DNA of 64,000 nt, taken from assembly GCF_009707515.1 (NCBI RefSeq), contig NZ_WLYI01000026.1:34416-98415 (forward strand), written 5' to 3'. A program made the translations under genes and the position numbers. The DNA comes from Pseudomonas karstica. GTDB taxonomy: Bacteria; Pseudomonadota; Gammaproteobacteria; Pseudomonadales; Pseudomonadaceae. The stretch's first letter is position 1; every line of letters starts with the position of its first letter. Positions 26,774 through 35,874 of this stretch are shown in pieces. The notes beneath the pieces are model-generated. The model saw only the letters and a program-made list of their open reading frames with translations, did not search any database and had not been told where the DNA came from.

Positions 26774-28048
26774 TTACAGCAGCGGCTCATCCGGCTTCTT
26801 GTTCTTCCAGCCATCATTGCCCGGCAGCAGCAGGTTCAAGGCAATCGCTACCACCGCACACAGGGCGATGCCCTTGAGGCCGAAGTCATCCGGGCCGGTG
26901 CCGGTGCCGACCAGCACACCGCCAATCCCGAATACCAGGGTCACTGAGACAATCACCAGGTTGCGCGCTTCTCCCAGATCGATCTTGTGGCGAATCAACG
27001 TATTCATCCCCACTGCGGCAATCGAGCCGAACAGCAGGCATAGGATCCCGCCCATCACCGGCACCGGGATACTTTGCAGCAGTGCGCCGAACTTGCCGAT
27101 AAACGCCAGGCCGATAGCAAACACGGCCGCCCAGGTCATGATTTTCGGGTTGTAGCTCTTGGTCAGCATCACCGCACCCGTTACTTCTGCGTAGGTGGTG
27201 TTGGGTGGGCCGCCGAACATGCCAGCAGCGGTGGTGGCGATCCCATCACCCAGCAGTGTGCGATGTAGGCCGGGCTTTTTCAGGTAGTCGCGACCGGTCA
27301 CGCTGCCAACGGCAATCACCCCACCGATGTGTTCGATGGCCGGCGCCAGGGCCACTGGGACGATAAACAGAATCGCCTGCCAGTTGAACTCCGGTGCGGT
27401 GAAGTGGGGCAGGGCGAGCCACGGCGCAGCCGCAATCTTCGCCGTGTCCACCACGCCAAAGTAGAATGCCATGGCAAACCCCACCAGCACGCCCGAGATG
27501 ATCGGCACCAGGCGGAAAATGCCTTTGCCAAACACCGCCACGATCAGTGTGGTCAGCAGTGCCGGCATCGAAATCATCATTGCTGTCTGGTAATGAATCA
27601 GCTCGGCGCCGTCGCCCGACTTGCCCATGGCCATGTTGGCGGCGATCGGTGCCATGGCCAGGCCGATGGAGATAATCACCGGCCCGATCACCACTGGCGG
27701 CAGCAGCCGGTCGATGAAACCGGTGCCCTTGATCTTCACCGCCAGGCCCAGGAAGGTATAAACGAAACCGGCCGCCATCACGCCGCCCATGGTCGCCGCG
27801 AGGCCGAATTGGCCCTTGGCGAGAATGATCGGGGTGATGAAGGCAAAGCTTGAGGCCAGGAACACCGGCACCTGGCGCCCGGTGACAAGCTGGAACAGCA
27901 GCGTGCCCAGGCCCGCGGTAAACAGTGCGACGTTCGGATCCAGGCCTGTGATCAGCGGCATCAACACCAACGCGCCAAATGCTACGAAGAGCATCTGTGC
28001 ACCAGACAGGATCTGGCGCCAAAGCGGGTCGTTGAATTCATCCTGCAT
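26774..28048 (-). CDS. uraA: uracil-xanthine permease family, UraA
   Basis: A 424-residue nucleobase:proton symporter of the NCS2 family, with numerous hydrophobic helices. The motif region FGGPPNTTYAEVTGAV is characteristic. Uracil is the likely substrate because upp, which traps uracil as UMP, is directly upstream with a two-base gap, so the pair forms a pyrimidine salvage operon. Confidence 0.95.
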   Translation of the reverse strand: MQDEFNDPLWRQILSGAQMLFVAFGALVLMPLITGLDPNVALFTAGLGTLLFQLVTGRQVPVFLASSFAFITPIILAKGQFGLAATMGGVMAAGFVYTFLGLAVKIKGTGFIDRLLPPVVIGPVIISIGLAMAPIAANMAMGKSGDGAELIHYQTAMMISMPALLTTLIVAVFGKGIFRLVPIISGVLVGFAMAFYFGVVDTAKIAAAPWLALPHFTAPEFNWQAILFIVPVALAPAIEHIGGVIAVGSVTGRDYLKKPGLHRTLLGDGIATTAAGMFGGPPNTTYAEVTGAVMLTKSYNPKIMTWAAVFAIGLAFIGKFGALLQSIPVPVMGGILCLLFGSIAAVGMNTLIRHKIDLGEARNLVIVSVTLVFGIGGVLVGTGTGPDDFGLKGIALCAVVAIALNLLLPGNDGWKNKKPDEPLL

Positions 28049-28050
28049 GC

Positions 28051-28689
28051 TTACGCGTCCTTCTGCTTGGTACCGAAGATCTTGTCACCGGCATCGCCCA
28101 GTCCGGGGATGATGTAGCCGTGTTCGTTGAGGCACTCATCGATGGAGGCGGTGTAGATCTGCACGTCCGGGTGGGCCTTCTCGACGGTGGCGATGCCTTC
28201 GGGCGCGGCCACCAGCACCATGGCGCAGATGTCTTTGCAGCCGGCTTTTTTCAACAGGTCGATGGTGGCAACCATGGAGCTGCCGGTGGCGAGCATCGGG
28301 TCGATGATCATCGCCAGGCGCTCGTCGATTTCCGGCACCAGTTTTTCCAGGTAGGTATGGGCTTGCAAGGTTTCTTCATTGCGGGCCACGCCCACGGCGC
28401 TGACCTTGGCGCCCGGGATCAGGCTCAGCACGCCTTCGAGCATGCCGATACCGGCGCGCAGGATCGGCACCACGGTAATTTTCTTGCCGGCGATTTTCTC
28501 GACCTTGACTGGACCACTCCAGCCTTGGATCTCATAGATTTCCAGCGGCAAGTCTTTGGTCGCTTCATAGGTCAGCAACGCTCCGACTTCCTGAGCAAGC
28601 TCACGGAAGTTCTTCGTGCTAATGTCGGCGCGGCGCATAAGGCCGAGCTTGTGTCGGATCAACGGGTGGCGGATCTCACGGATGGGCAT
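28051..28689 (-). CDS. upp: uracil phosphoribosyltransferase
   Basis: A 212-residue enzyme making UMP from uracil and PRPP. The PRPP-binding loop IDPMLATGSS and the uracil-binding C-terminal region around GYIIPGLGDAGD are visible. It is the first gene of upp-uraA and diverges from hpt across about 160 bases. Confidence 0.97.
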   Translation of the reverse strand: MPIREIRHPLIRHKLGLMRRADISTKNFRELAQEVGALLTYEATKDLPLEIYEIQGWSGPVKVEKIAGKKITVVPILRAGIGMLEGVLSLIPGAKVSAVGVARNEETLQAHTYLEKLVPEIDERLAMIIDPMLATGSSMVATIDLLKKAGCKDICAMVLVAAPEGIATVEKAHPDVQIYTASIDECLNEHGYIIPGLGDAGDKIFGTKQKDA

Positions 28690-28853
28690 GGGGAAAGGCT
28701 CCGGCGGCAGGCAAAAAAACCGGCCTAGATTAATCTATCCGAGGGTGTTGTCCTATAGACATCACCTACGTTAGTCCATAAAGGCTTGAACGATGGGCCT
28801 CACATGCGTACCTTTGCCCGCTTTTCTTGCCACAGCACCCCCTGGAGAGCGTC

Positions 28854-29411
28854 ATGTCTGCTGATCTCGAGCATATCCGTCAAATCATGCGAGAGGCTGA
28901 CTGCCTGTACACCGAGTCGCAAGTCGAAGCCGCGATCGCCAAAGTCGGCGCGCAGATATCTCGCGAAATGGCCGATACCAACCCGGTGGTTTTCTGTGTG
29001 ATGAACGGCGGTCTGATTTTCGCCGGTAAATTGCTTACCCATCTGCAATTCCCGCTGGAGGCGTCCTATCTGCATGCCACCCGCTATCGCAATGAAACCA
29101 GTGGCGGAGACCTGTTCTGGAAGGCCAAGCCGGAAGTATCGTTCATCGACCGTGATGTGCTGATCATCGACGACATCCTCGATGAAGGTCACACCTTGGG
29201 CGCGATCATCGACTTCTGCAAACATGCCGGCGCCCGCAAAGTCCACACCGCCGTGCTGATCGACAAGGACCATGACCGCAAGGCGCGTCCGGACCTGAAG
29301 GCCAATTACGTGGGCCTGCCGTGCATTGACCGTTATATCTTCGGCTACGGCATGGACTACAAAGGCTACTGGCGCAACGCCAACGGGATCTACGCCGTTA
29401 AAGGAATGTAA
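28854..29411 (+). CDS. hpt: hypoxanthine-guanine phosphoribosyltransferase
   Basis: A 185-residue purine salvage enzyme with the PRPP motif VLIIDDILDEG. The ATG at 28854 follows CTGGAGAGC; an in-frame extension to 28827 is not supported. It adjoins the pyrimidine salvage operon and precedes the cupin gene by three bases, so hpt and the cupin are probably co-transcribed. Confidence 0.95.
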   Translation: MSADLEHIRQIMREADCLYTESQVEAAIAKVGAQISREMADTNPVVFCVMNGGLIFAGKLLTHLQFPLEASYLHATRYRNETSGGDLFWKAKPEVSFIDRDVLIIDDILDEGHTLGAIIDFCKHAGARKVHTAVLIDKDHDRKARPDLKANYVGLPCIDRYIFGYGMDYKGYWRNANGIYAVKGM

Positions 29412-29414
29412 TCA

Positions 29415-29882
29415 ATGGCCCGTTTTCTTGATCAATCGTTGTTTGCCGAATTGGCCGAGAAAGCGGCCGACAGCCCGCGTGGCCGGCATCACCACAACTT
29501 CCACCAGATGGAAGAACCGTGCCATCGGATGGCCGTGGGTTTGCAGCCCAACACCTACGTGCCGCCCCATCGGCACCTGAGCGCAGACAAGGCGGAAACT
29601 TTGCTGGTGCTCAAGGGGCGCCTGGGTTTGTTGATCTTCAGCGAAAGCGGCGAAGTGCTGGCCAAGCGTGTGATGCTGGCTGGCGGCGACTGTCCAGGTG
29701 TCGATCTGCCGCCCGGGGTATTTCATGGTCTCGTGGTGTTGGAGCCCGATACCGTGATGTTCGAATGCAAAGCCGGGCCGTATCGCCCGGTGGGCGAGGG
29801 CGAGTTGGCAGACTGGGCTCCCCGTGAGGGTGAGGCCGGCATGGCCGAATATCATCGCTGGATGCTTGCCCAGTTCGATTGA
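29415..29882 (+). CDS. WbuC family cupin-fold metalloprotein
   Basis: A 155-residue cupin of the WbuC type. Clustered metal-ligand candidates are visible: RHHHNFH near residue 25, PPHRHLSADK near residue 52 with a nearby Glu in AETLLVL, and a late His in GVFHGLVV. WbuC-like proteins occur beside O-antigen genes in some species, but no O-antigen genes are near here and the reaction is unknown. It follows hpt by three bases. Confidence 0.85.
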   Translation: MARFLDQSLFAELAEKAADSPRGRHHHNFHQMEEPCHRMAVGLQPNTYVPPHRHLSADKAETLLVLKGRLGLLIFSESGEVLAKRVMLAGGDCPGVDLPPGVFHGLVVLEPDTVMFECKAGPYRPVGEGELADWAPREGEAGMAEYHRWMLAQFD

Positions 29883-29957
29883 GCTACAGGTTTCCTCACC
29901 TGCGGCTCACAGGTAGACTTCCAGTCCCGTGTAAATGTCTGCAGGCTGGAGTCGGTA

Positions 29958-30245
29958 ATGCGTAAAGATAAGAAACAGGTGATTGGTGATGAAATCGGTG
30001 ATGAGCAGATCAAGCTGTTCCTGGATTTCGAGCCGGTAGACGCCACTTCGCCGTCCCTGCATAAACTGATCAAGGCTTATCGTGGCCTGCGCATCGACGA
30101 CTTCGAGCGGTTCCTGGGGTTCTTCAAGGACGCCGGCCTAGACTTGGATGGCAAGGATGAGCACGGCCTGACGTTCGTTGAAGCGATCAAGGACCAGCGC
30201 AACGCCGCCGAGTACATCGAGCTGATCGAAAAAGCCCGCGGCTGA
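29958..30245 (+). CDS. conserved small protein of the PA4642 type, function unknown
   Basis: A 95-residue acidic/basic helical protein starting with a Lys-rich MRKDKKQ and ending in an AAEYIELIEKAR helix. It is conserved next to hpt and mqo in Pseudomonas (PA4642, from memory). It may relate to repeat-type helical folds, since GLDLDGKDEHGLTFVEAI resembles an ankyrin-like turn, but no function can be assigned. An intrinsic terminator follows. Confidence 0.8.
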   Translation: MRKDKKQVIGDEIGDEQIKLFLDFEPVDATSPSLHKLIKAYRGLRIDDFERFLGFFKDAGLDLDGKDEHGLTFVEAIKDQRNAAEYIELIEKARG

Positions 30246-30263
30246 TTTGCCCTGACTGACAAG

Positions 30264-30307
30264 AAAACGCCCCGTCCTCCAAAAGAGAGCGGGGCGTTTT
30301 TGCTTTT
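30264..30307 (+). terminator. intrinsic terminator after the PA4642-like gene
   Basis: A perfect 11-bp stem (AAAACGCCCCG / CGGGGCGTTTT) with a 15-base loop, followed by TGCTTTT. Confidence 0.85.
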
Positions 30308-30309
30308 AC

Positions 30310-30422
30310 TGTAGGAGCGAGGGGGGCGCCTAGCCCTTACTCGCGAAGAACCTGAGAGCCCGCGTTAAACCAAGCGCGCTGCGTCATCGCTAACGGTTTT
30401 CGCGAGCAAGCTCGCTCCTGCA
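30310..30422. repeat. REP doublet overlapping the 3' end of mqo
   Basis: The element starts TGTAGGAGCGAG and ends CTCGCTCCTGCA, matching the 100-bp doublets at 37782-37881 and 46913-47012. Its left hairpin carries GGGGGCGCCTAGCCCTTA where the others have CTTG, giving 113 bp. The right half lies inside the mqo reading frame. Confidence 0.85.
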
Positions 30423-31900
30423 TCAACCAGTCCCAGGCTGATGTTGTTCTGCGTATTGATCTTGCGATACAGCTCGGCATCGGTCTCCAGGATCTTTTCC
30501 CGAGCCGGGAAGATTTCCTGCAACTTGGCGGCCCACTCGCCGTTGGTCTTGCCCGGGAAACAGCGCTCGATCAGTTCCAGCATGATCGACACGGTTACCG
30601 AAGCACCTGGAGAGGCCCCCAACAGCGCTGCCAGCGAACCGTCCTTTGCTGCCACCAGCTCGGTACCGAATTGCAGTACGCCACCTTTTTTCGGGTCTTT
30701 CTTGATGATCTGCACCCGTTGGCCGGCCACTTCCAGGCGCCAGTCTTCGGCTTTCGCCTCGGGGTAGAAGCGACGCAGGGATTCCAGGCGTTGCTCCATG
30801 GACTGCATGACTTCGCTGACCAAATACTTGGTCAGGTCCATGTTGTCCCGAGCCACGGCCAGCATCGGGCCGATGTTGCCGGCGCGAACCGACATCGGCA
30901 GGTCGAGGAACGAACCATGCTTGAGGAACTTGGTGGTGAAACCGGCATAAGGCCCGAACAACAGGGACTTCTTGCCGTCGACCACACGGGTGTCCAGGTG
31001 CGGCACGGACATCGGTGGCGAACCCACGGCGGCCTGGCTGTAGACCTTGGCCTGGTGGTGTTTGACCACTTCCGGGTTGTCGCAGCGCAGCCACTGGCCG
31101 CTGACCGGGAAACCGCCAAAACCTTTGCTTTCTTCGATACCCGAGGCTTGCAACAGCGGCAGGGCCGCGCCACCGGCGCCGAGGAATACGAAGTTGGTGT
31201 CGACGTCACGGGAATTCCCGCTGTTGACATCCTTGATGCTCACGGTCCAGCCGGCGCCGTTGCGCTTGAGGCCAGTGACGCGCTTGCTGTACTTGACCTG
31301 GGCATCTGCCGAACTGCTCAGGTGCGAGAGCAACTGGTTGGTCAGGGCGCCAAAGTTGACGTCGGTACCGTTCATCACGCGGGTGGCGGCATTTTTTTCG
31401 TCCAGCGGGCGGCCGGGCATCATCAGCGGCATCCACTCGGCCATCTCGCTACGGTCTTCGGTGTAGTGCATATCCGCGAAGGCGTGATGCTGGCTAAGGG
31501 TTTCAAAACGCTTCTTGAGAAATGACACGCCTTTTTCGCCCTGCACGAAGCTCAGATGCGGTACTGAGCTGATAAAGGACTTGGACGAACCAAAGGAGCT
31601 TTTCTTGGTGAGATAGGCCCAGAACTGCTTCGACACTTCAAACTGAGTGTTGATGTGCACGGCTTTCTTGATGTCGATGGAATCATCGCCAGCCTGGGGC
31701 GTGTAGTTCAGCTCACATAGCCCTGCATGGCCGGTACCGGCGTTATTCCACGGGTTGGAACTTTCCGCGGCACCCGAATCCATCAGCTCAACGACTTCCA
31801 GCTTGAGACCGGGGTCGAGCTCTTTGAGCAGTACGGCGAGGGTGGCACTCATGATGCCCGCACCTACCAGTACTACGTCGACTGCTTCGTTATGCGCCAT
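30365..31900 (-). CDS. mqo: malate:quinone oxidoreductase
   Basis: A 511-residue FAD-dependent, membrane-associated enzyme oxidising malate to oxaloacetate with electrons to quinone, the TCA step used in many pseudomonads. The FAD-binding GAGIMSATLA motif lies near residue 13. The last 18 codons before the stop are encoded by the right half of a REP doublet (30310-30422), so the C-terminal tail after LGLVD is repeat-derived. The start gives the expected MAHNEAVDVVLVG N-terminus. Confidence 0.96.
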   Translation of the reverse strand: MAHNEAVDVVLVGAGIMSATLAVLLKELDPGLKLEVVELMDSGAAESSNPWNNAGTGHAGLCELNYTPQAGDDSIDIKKAVHINTQFEVSKQFWAYLTKKSSFGSSKSFISSVPHLSFVQGEKGVSFLKKRFETLSQHHAFADMHYTEDRSEMAEWMPLMMPGRPLDEKNAATRVMNGTDVNFGALTNQLLSHLSSSADAQVKYSKRVTGLKRNGAGWTVSIKDVNSGNSRDVDTNFVFLGAGGAALPLLQASGIEESKGFGGFPVSGQWLRCDNPEVVKHHQAKVYSQAAVGSPPMSVPHLDTRVVDGKKSLLFGPYAGFTTKFLKHGSFLDLPMSVRAGNIGPMLAVARDNMDLTKYLVSEVMQSMEQRLESLRRFYPEAKAEDWRLEVAGQRVQIIKKDPKKGGVLQFGTELVAAKDGSLAALLGASPGASVTVSIMLELIERCFPGKTNGEWAAKLQEIFPAREKILETDAELYRKINTQNNISLGLVDAGASLLAKTVSDDAARLV

Positions 31901-32636
31901 TAACGCGTCTCCAAAATCTGCAGCACCAAATTGACGGCATGGCTGCCAGGAGTGACGGGGCGTTCACGTGATGCCCCAGATTACCCATGGCCAGGATCGC
32001 CATGTCCGCTTCGCAATTTTTCGCAACTCTTTGCAAGTTCGGCGCACGCTGCCAACCGGGCCTGATCTGCGTATGAACGCATTTAAGGCGACCTGTGGCA
32101 ATTCGACTTATGGTCAAGTGCGTCCGATCATGCAACCGAATCCGTAGCGGACAGGCTTCAAGCGCAAATATCTAAGGAGCACTCGATCCTGTGTGGTGGG
32201 GCTGTTCCAGATGCTGATGGTGCTTGTACAAACGCAAAACTATTCATTTGCTCGCCACACTCTTGTGAAGTTGTGAAAACCCGTTTTTTCACGCTCTTTT
32301 GAAGACGTGAACCTCAAAAAAGGGCTGCCCCAGCCTGGCACCTGGCCCGATATCACTGCCGACAGACGGCATGACGGGCAAACAACTCAAGTGGCCGAGC
32401 GCAATGGCAGCTCTGGCAGATTCGGTAAAGGCGGTGGTTTTGCAGATAAAACAGCAAGCTCGCCAGCTTCACTCGATCTGTGTGGGCGGCTCTCTGTGGG
32501 CGGTGCGGGGAGCTAATACCAAGGCATTAGCGATGCTGCGAGGCCCGATCAGGAGACGTCCTTATAATCGGGGGGAGATTGTAGCGAAGAAATGCGCGCA
32601 AATGGTCCTGTTTACTGACTTTTATTAAGCATCTGG
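31901..32636. other. long intergenic region upstream of mqo
   Basis: These 736 bases must contain the mqo promoter. Two small plus-strand frames (32307-32516 and 32371-32628) overlap each other and lack ribosome-binding sites or recognisable sequence, so no gene is called. A possible -10-like TATAAT lies at 32563-32568. A short RNA gene cannot be excluded. Confidence 0.4.
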
Positions 32637-32870
32637 TCAGGAGGCCAACGCTTGCCGGGCATGCGCATGCAAAATTCGTGGGCTGATCCGTGCGCTGGCA
32701 GGCAGCGGGCGGTGCATCCAGCTCAACCGAACCTCTTCGACTTCCACCCAGCCATCGCCGACAGGCGGCAAGCTGCAGTGTTTGAACGCCAGGCAGCAGC
32801 CTTTGGCATCAAGCAAGGCAAAATTACGCTGAGGTGTGTGGGGCATGAATAATGATTTGAGAAGGCGCAT
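32637..32870 (-). CDS. conserved small hypothetical protein
   Basis: A 77-residue basic protein with the pattern PQRNFALLDAKGCCLAF and a WVEVEEVRLSW strand pair, resembling a short beta-rich domain. I regard it as real because its composition is protein-like and similar small proteins lie at this place in pseudomonads (recalled, not verified). No strong ribosome-binding site is visible, and an internal ATG at 32846 is an alternative start. Function unknown. Confidence 0.5.
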   Translation of the reverse strand: MRLLKSLFMPHTPQRNFALLDAKGCCLAFKHCSLPPVGDGWVEVEEVRLSWMHRPLPASARISPRILHAHARQALAS

Positions 32871-33054
32871 GACGATGTACCTGATCCGTTACATGCTGCG
32901 AAGCTTGGCAGCCCTGGATGACAGGGGAATGACACGGTCCCGGCAAGATTGTAATTTTGTTTTCAGCTCGGTCGGTGTTCAGGATATCTGGTGAGTGACG
33001 CCCGTGCGCCGTTATACTGGCGCTCTGTTTGCATCTAGTTCTGGAGAAATGAGT

Positions 33055-33642
33055 ATGTTGCAACGCCTGTTGTTCGGTTTGATCACTGTGACCAGTTTGA
33101 CCCTGGTTGGCTGCGCCCACAGCCCGCAACAACTCAGCCCGCAACCGAAAATCACCACGCAGTTGGCTGCCGTGGGCCATGGCCAGCCGGTGTCGGTACG
33201 CGTGGTGGATGGCCGTCCGTCGCCAACCCTCGGCACTCGCGGTGGTTTGTACCCGGAAACCAGTGCCATCACCGTGACCGGTACCGACCTGCTGCCCAAG
33301 CTGCAAGCCCAGGCCGAAGCGGCTGTGCGTCTGCTCGGGTTCACACCGACCAGTAATTCCCCTGGCGCCCCGCAATTGACCGTGACCCTGGCGGAGCTGA
33401 AGTATCAGTCGCCCAAGGAAGGCCTGTATGTGACTGAGGCCACCATTGGCGCGACCTTCCGCTCTGATGTGTCCGCCGGCACCCGTCGCTACAACGGCCG
33501 TTACGCGGCGTCCCTGGACCAGCGCTTCGGCATGGCGCCGAACCAGGAAACCAACACCAAGCTGGTCAGCGATGTCCTGAGTGATGCCCTGACTCGCCTG
33601 TTCAAGGACCCAAGCATCGGCCAGCTCCTCGGTTCGCAATAA
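33055..33642 (+). CDS. YajG family lipoprotein
   Basis: A 195-residue lipoprotein. The signal peptide ends in a LVGCAHS lipobox with Cys at about residue 19. The remainder matches the YajG family, a periplasmic-facing outer-membrane lipoprotein of unknown function. The ATG at 33055 was chosen over ATG 33049 and over a longer in-frame start at 32995 because CTGGAGA lies about eight bases before it. A strong terminator follows. Confidence 0.87.
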   Translation: MLQRLLFGLITVTSLTLVGCAHSPQQLSPQPKITTQLAAVGHGQPVSVRVVDGRPSPTLGTRGGLYPETSAITVTGTDLLPKLQAQAEAAVRLLGFTPTSNSPGAPQLTVTLAELKYQSPKEGLYVTEATIGATFRSDVSAGTRRYNGRYAASLDQRFGMAPNQETNTKLVSDVLSDALTRLFKDPSIGQLLGSQ

Positions 33643-33650
33643 TTGTTATA

Positions 33651-33686
33651 AAAAAAGCCGGGCTCAGTGATGAGTCCGGCTTTTTT
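33651..33686. terminator. bidirectional terminator between yajG-like gene and the 69-aa gene
   Basis: A 16-bp stem with one G-T pair (AAAAAAGCCGGGCTCA / TGAGTCCGGCTTTTTT) and a GTGA loop has A-runs and T-runs on both sides, so it can terminate from both converging genes. Confidence 0.92.
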
Positions 33687-33698
33687 ATGTCCGCGGTT

Positions 33699-33908
33699 TT
33701 ATGCGGCCGCTTCTACGTAGAAGTCCAGCACGCTTACCCCTGTCAGCAGGTCCACCTCCGGCAGATCGGCGTGCTGGTGCCCGCCGAGGGCGCAATATAC
33801 CAACCAATGTCGGTCCTGGACATTAAATGCCAGGCCGCCGACAAGCGCCTCTTGCTCATCGCTTTGGGTCATCAGATACAGGCGATCCTGATTTTGTGCG
33901 TGCAGCAT
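33699..33908 (-). CDS. conserved small hypothetical protein (69 aa)
   Basis: A 69-residue acidic protein rich in aromatic residues (RLYLMTQSDEQEALVGG, HWLVYCALGGHQH). It converges on the YajG-type gene across a shared terminator, which supports it as a real transcription unit. No domain is recognised; it looks like a compact cytoplasmic beta-sheet protein. Confidence 0.65.
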   Translation of the reverse strand: MLHAQNQDRLYLMTQSDEQEALVGGLAFNVQDRHWLVYCALGGHQHADLPEVDLLTGVSVLDFYVEAAA

Positions 33909-34089
33909 GACAAATCCCCGGGCTTTGGAAGGGCAACAGAGTGGCTTGTTAAGGTGACGTTCAGGTGACGGCAGAAATTACTGGATACATTAACCGTCAA
34001 TGGGGGAGGGAGCAGGCAAGCGCAGGCAGCGCATATCGTTCAGGTTTGTAGCTGAACTGGGTCCAGGCACGGTTATACCGAGGTTTTTG

Positions 34090-34347
34090 ATGTCGCTGAC
34101 CGCACTGCTGGTCAACATTTTTGCTTTGCTGGTGGCCTGCCTTGGTGCAGTGCTGCTGCTTACCACCCATCTACGACGACAGCGGGCGATGGCCAGGCTT
34201 GCCGCGCAAAGCGAAGCGCGCGCGGTTGACCAGCCGATGCTGTTTCTGGACGGGAGGACCGAACGGGTCCACCGTCTTTCTTATCGACTTGGATTTGCGT
34301 GTCTCGGGCTGGCGATGCTGGCGTCCTGGGTCAGTACCCGATTGTAA
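34090..34347 (+). CDS. small membrane protein, unknown function
   Basis: An 85-residue protein with two hydrophobic helices (about residues 4-25 and 67-83) and a basic, Arg/Ala-rich cytoplasmic-type loop between them. The ATG at 34090 follows CCGAGG; an in-frame upstream start at 34000 gives a non-membrane, Arg-rich extension and is rejected. No family is recognised. Confidence 0.6.
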   Translation: MSLTALLVNIFALLVACLGAVLLLTTHLRRQRAMARLAAQSEARAVDQPMLFLDGRTERVHRLSYRLGFACLGLAMLASWVSTRL

Positions 34348-34372
34348 GAGCCCCAGGCACATATGAACGCGA

Positions 34373-35539
34373 TTACAGCGCAATCCCCGCCTTGACCCGA
34401 TACTGGTTGCGCACCGGCGTCGCATATTGCTGCACCAGGTACGGCCGATGTTCTGCCGGGCAGGCATTCAACCGTCGCTCCCACTCCGCCTTTGCCTTGG
34501 CCAGCTCTTCGGCTGGGAACACCTCGGCTGCGGTCGGTACCTGCAATTGCCGATCGGCGTCGCTCCATTGGGCGTACGCGAGGTAGTGCACCGGAAACAG
34601 GCGATAACCGCCGAGTATCTGCCGGTCCATCTCGGTCGCCAACAACTTGGTGTCTTCAAACCGCTCGGTGATCGGCAGTGCGAAGTTGACGTGGACCCGC
34701 CCCTTGTAACCGGTGATGCCCAGGGCAATGCTCACATCGTCCTCACCCGGCGCCTTGCTGTAGGTGCCGGTGGTGGCGCGGATATACAGTTCGCGGGCTT
34801 TGGCTGCATCGCATGGGTCGTATTCGTAGCTGATGGACACGGGCGTCAGGTTCAGTGACTGGATAACCTCGGCAAACGGCTCATCCTTGCGGCTCATGTG
34901 GAACATCTTGAGGATCGCCGATTCGGTGCGATCGTCCCCATCCTTGGCACGCCCTTCGGCCTGGGCGATCCAGATCGACTGGATGTCGTTGCGAATCGAA
35001 TGGTTGATGTAGGCCGAGAGCAACTGATACGCCGCCATCTTCTCGCGCCGCCCGGTAATGGAGCGGTGCACGATAAAACTCTTGTTCAAGCGCATCAGGT
35101 CGCTGACGAAGGGCTTTTGCAGCAGATTGTCGCCAATGGCAATACGCGGCGTCGGCAGGCCGGCGTGGTATACCGCATAGTTGACGAAGGCCGGGTCCAT
35201 CACGATGTCACGATGGTTGGCCAGAAACAGGTAGGCCGTGCCGGACTTCAATTGCTCGACGCCGGTATAAGTCACGCCGTCGGTGGCCCGGTCAATGGTA
35301 TGGTCGACATAGAACTCGACTTTGTCTTGCAGGGTGGCAACCGTGGTTACGCCGGCGAACTCGCGGCGCAGGCGATGGCTGATCAGGGGCTTGAGCAGCC
35401 AACCAAAGGCGCCGGCAAAGCGCGGGAAGCGAAAGTGGGTCAGGATGTCCAGAAAGGCCTTGTCACTGAACAGCCGGGCCAGCACTGCCGGGACTTCGCT
35501 GTCGTTGTAAGGTCGGATGGTATCGAATTCGCCCATCAT
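34373..35539 (-). CDS. 1-acyl-sn-glycerol-3-phosphate acyltransferase-like protein
   Basis: A 388-residue protein with an acyltransferase domain in the middle. The HX4D motif is NHRDIVMD, followed by IDNLLQKP-like and EGRAKDGDDRTE segments of the PlsC family. Such proteins acylate glycerophospholipids, but this longer type is not PlsC itself and its acceptor is unknown. Two adjacent ATG codons start the gene behind AAGAGAG. It converges with the small membrane protein gene. Confidence 0.83.
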   Translation of the reverse strand: MMGEFDTIRPYNDSEVPAVLARLFSDKAFLDILTHFRFPRFAGAFGWLLKPLISHRLRREFAGVTTVATLQDKVEFYVDHTIDRATDGVTYTGVEQLKSGTAYLFLANHRDIVMDPAFVNYAVYHAGLPTPRIAIGDNLLQKPFVSDLMRLNKSFIVHRSITGRREKMAAYQLLSAYINHSIRNDIQSIWIAQAEGRAKDGDDRTESAILKMFHMSRKDEPFAEVIQSLNLTPVSISYEYDPCDAAKARELYIRATTGTYSKAPGEDDVSIALGITGYKGRVHVNFALPITERFEDTKLLATEMDRQILGGYRLFPVHYLAYAQWSDADRQLQVPTAAEVFPAEELAKAKAEWERRLNACPAEHRPYLVQQYATPVRNQYRVKAGIAL

Positions 35540-35680
35540 GCTCTCTTGTTAGAAACGGCTAGGGTAAGTAAAGGTTTGGATTGGTAAGTGACAGGGCGCG
35601 GTCTGAACAAATGGCGTCAAACGAAAATAGCCCTGCAAATAGACCGGCGATTATACGCACAAGTCACTTGGGAGGCCGCG

Positions 35681-35863
35681 ATGCTGGAAACCGAGTTCTA
35701 TGATTGTCCTTATTGCGGTGAGCCGGCTGAGGCGGTGCTGGATCTGTCCGGTGGCGATCAGACTTATATAGAAGACTGCCCGGTGTGCTGTCGACCCATC
35801 ATTTTCGTGCTGCAGATTCACGATGATGAATGGATGCTCGAAGTGCGTAGCGAGAACGAATAA
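35681..35863 (+). CDS. CPXCG motif-containing zinc-ribbon protein
   Basis: A 60-residue protein with two Cys pairs (CPYCG and CPVCC), matching the CPXCG cysteine-rich family, a probable zinc ribbon of unknown function. The ATG at 35681 is preceded by TTGGGAGG; an in-frame extension to 35588 is basic and unlike the family. It precedes the DUF2007 gene by 11 bases and the two are probably co-transcribed. Confidence 0.88.
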   Translation: MLETEFYDCPYCGEPAEAVLDLSGGDQTYIEDCPVCCRPIIFVLQIHDDEWMLEVRSENE

Positions 35864-35874
35864 AAGGTACGCCC

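Noticed and set aside
32307..32628. Two overlapping small plus-strand frames upstream of the 77-residue gene
   Set aside because: They overlap each other, have no ribosome-binding site and do not resemble known proteins.
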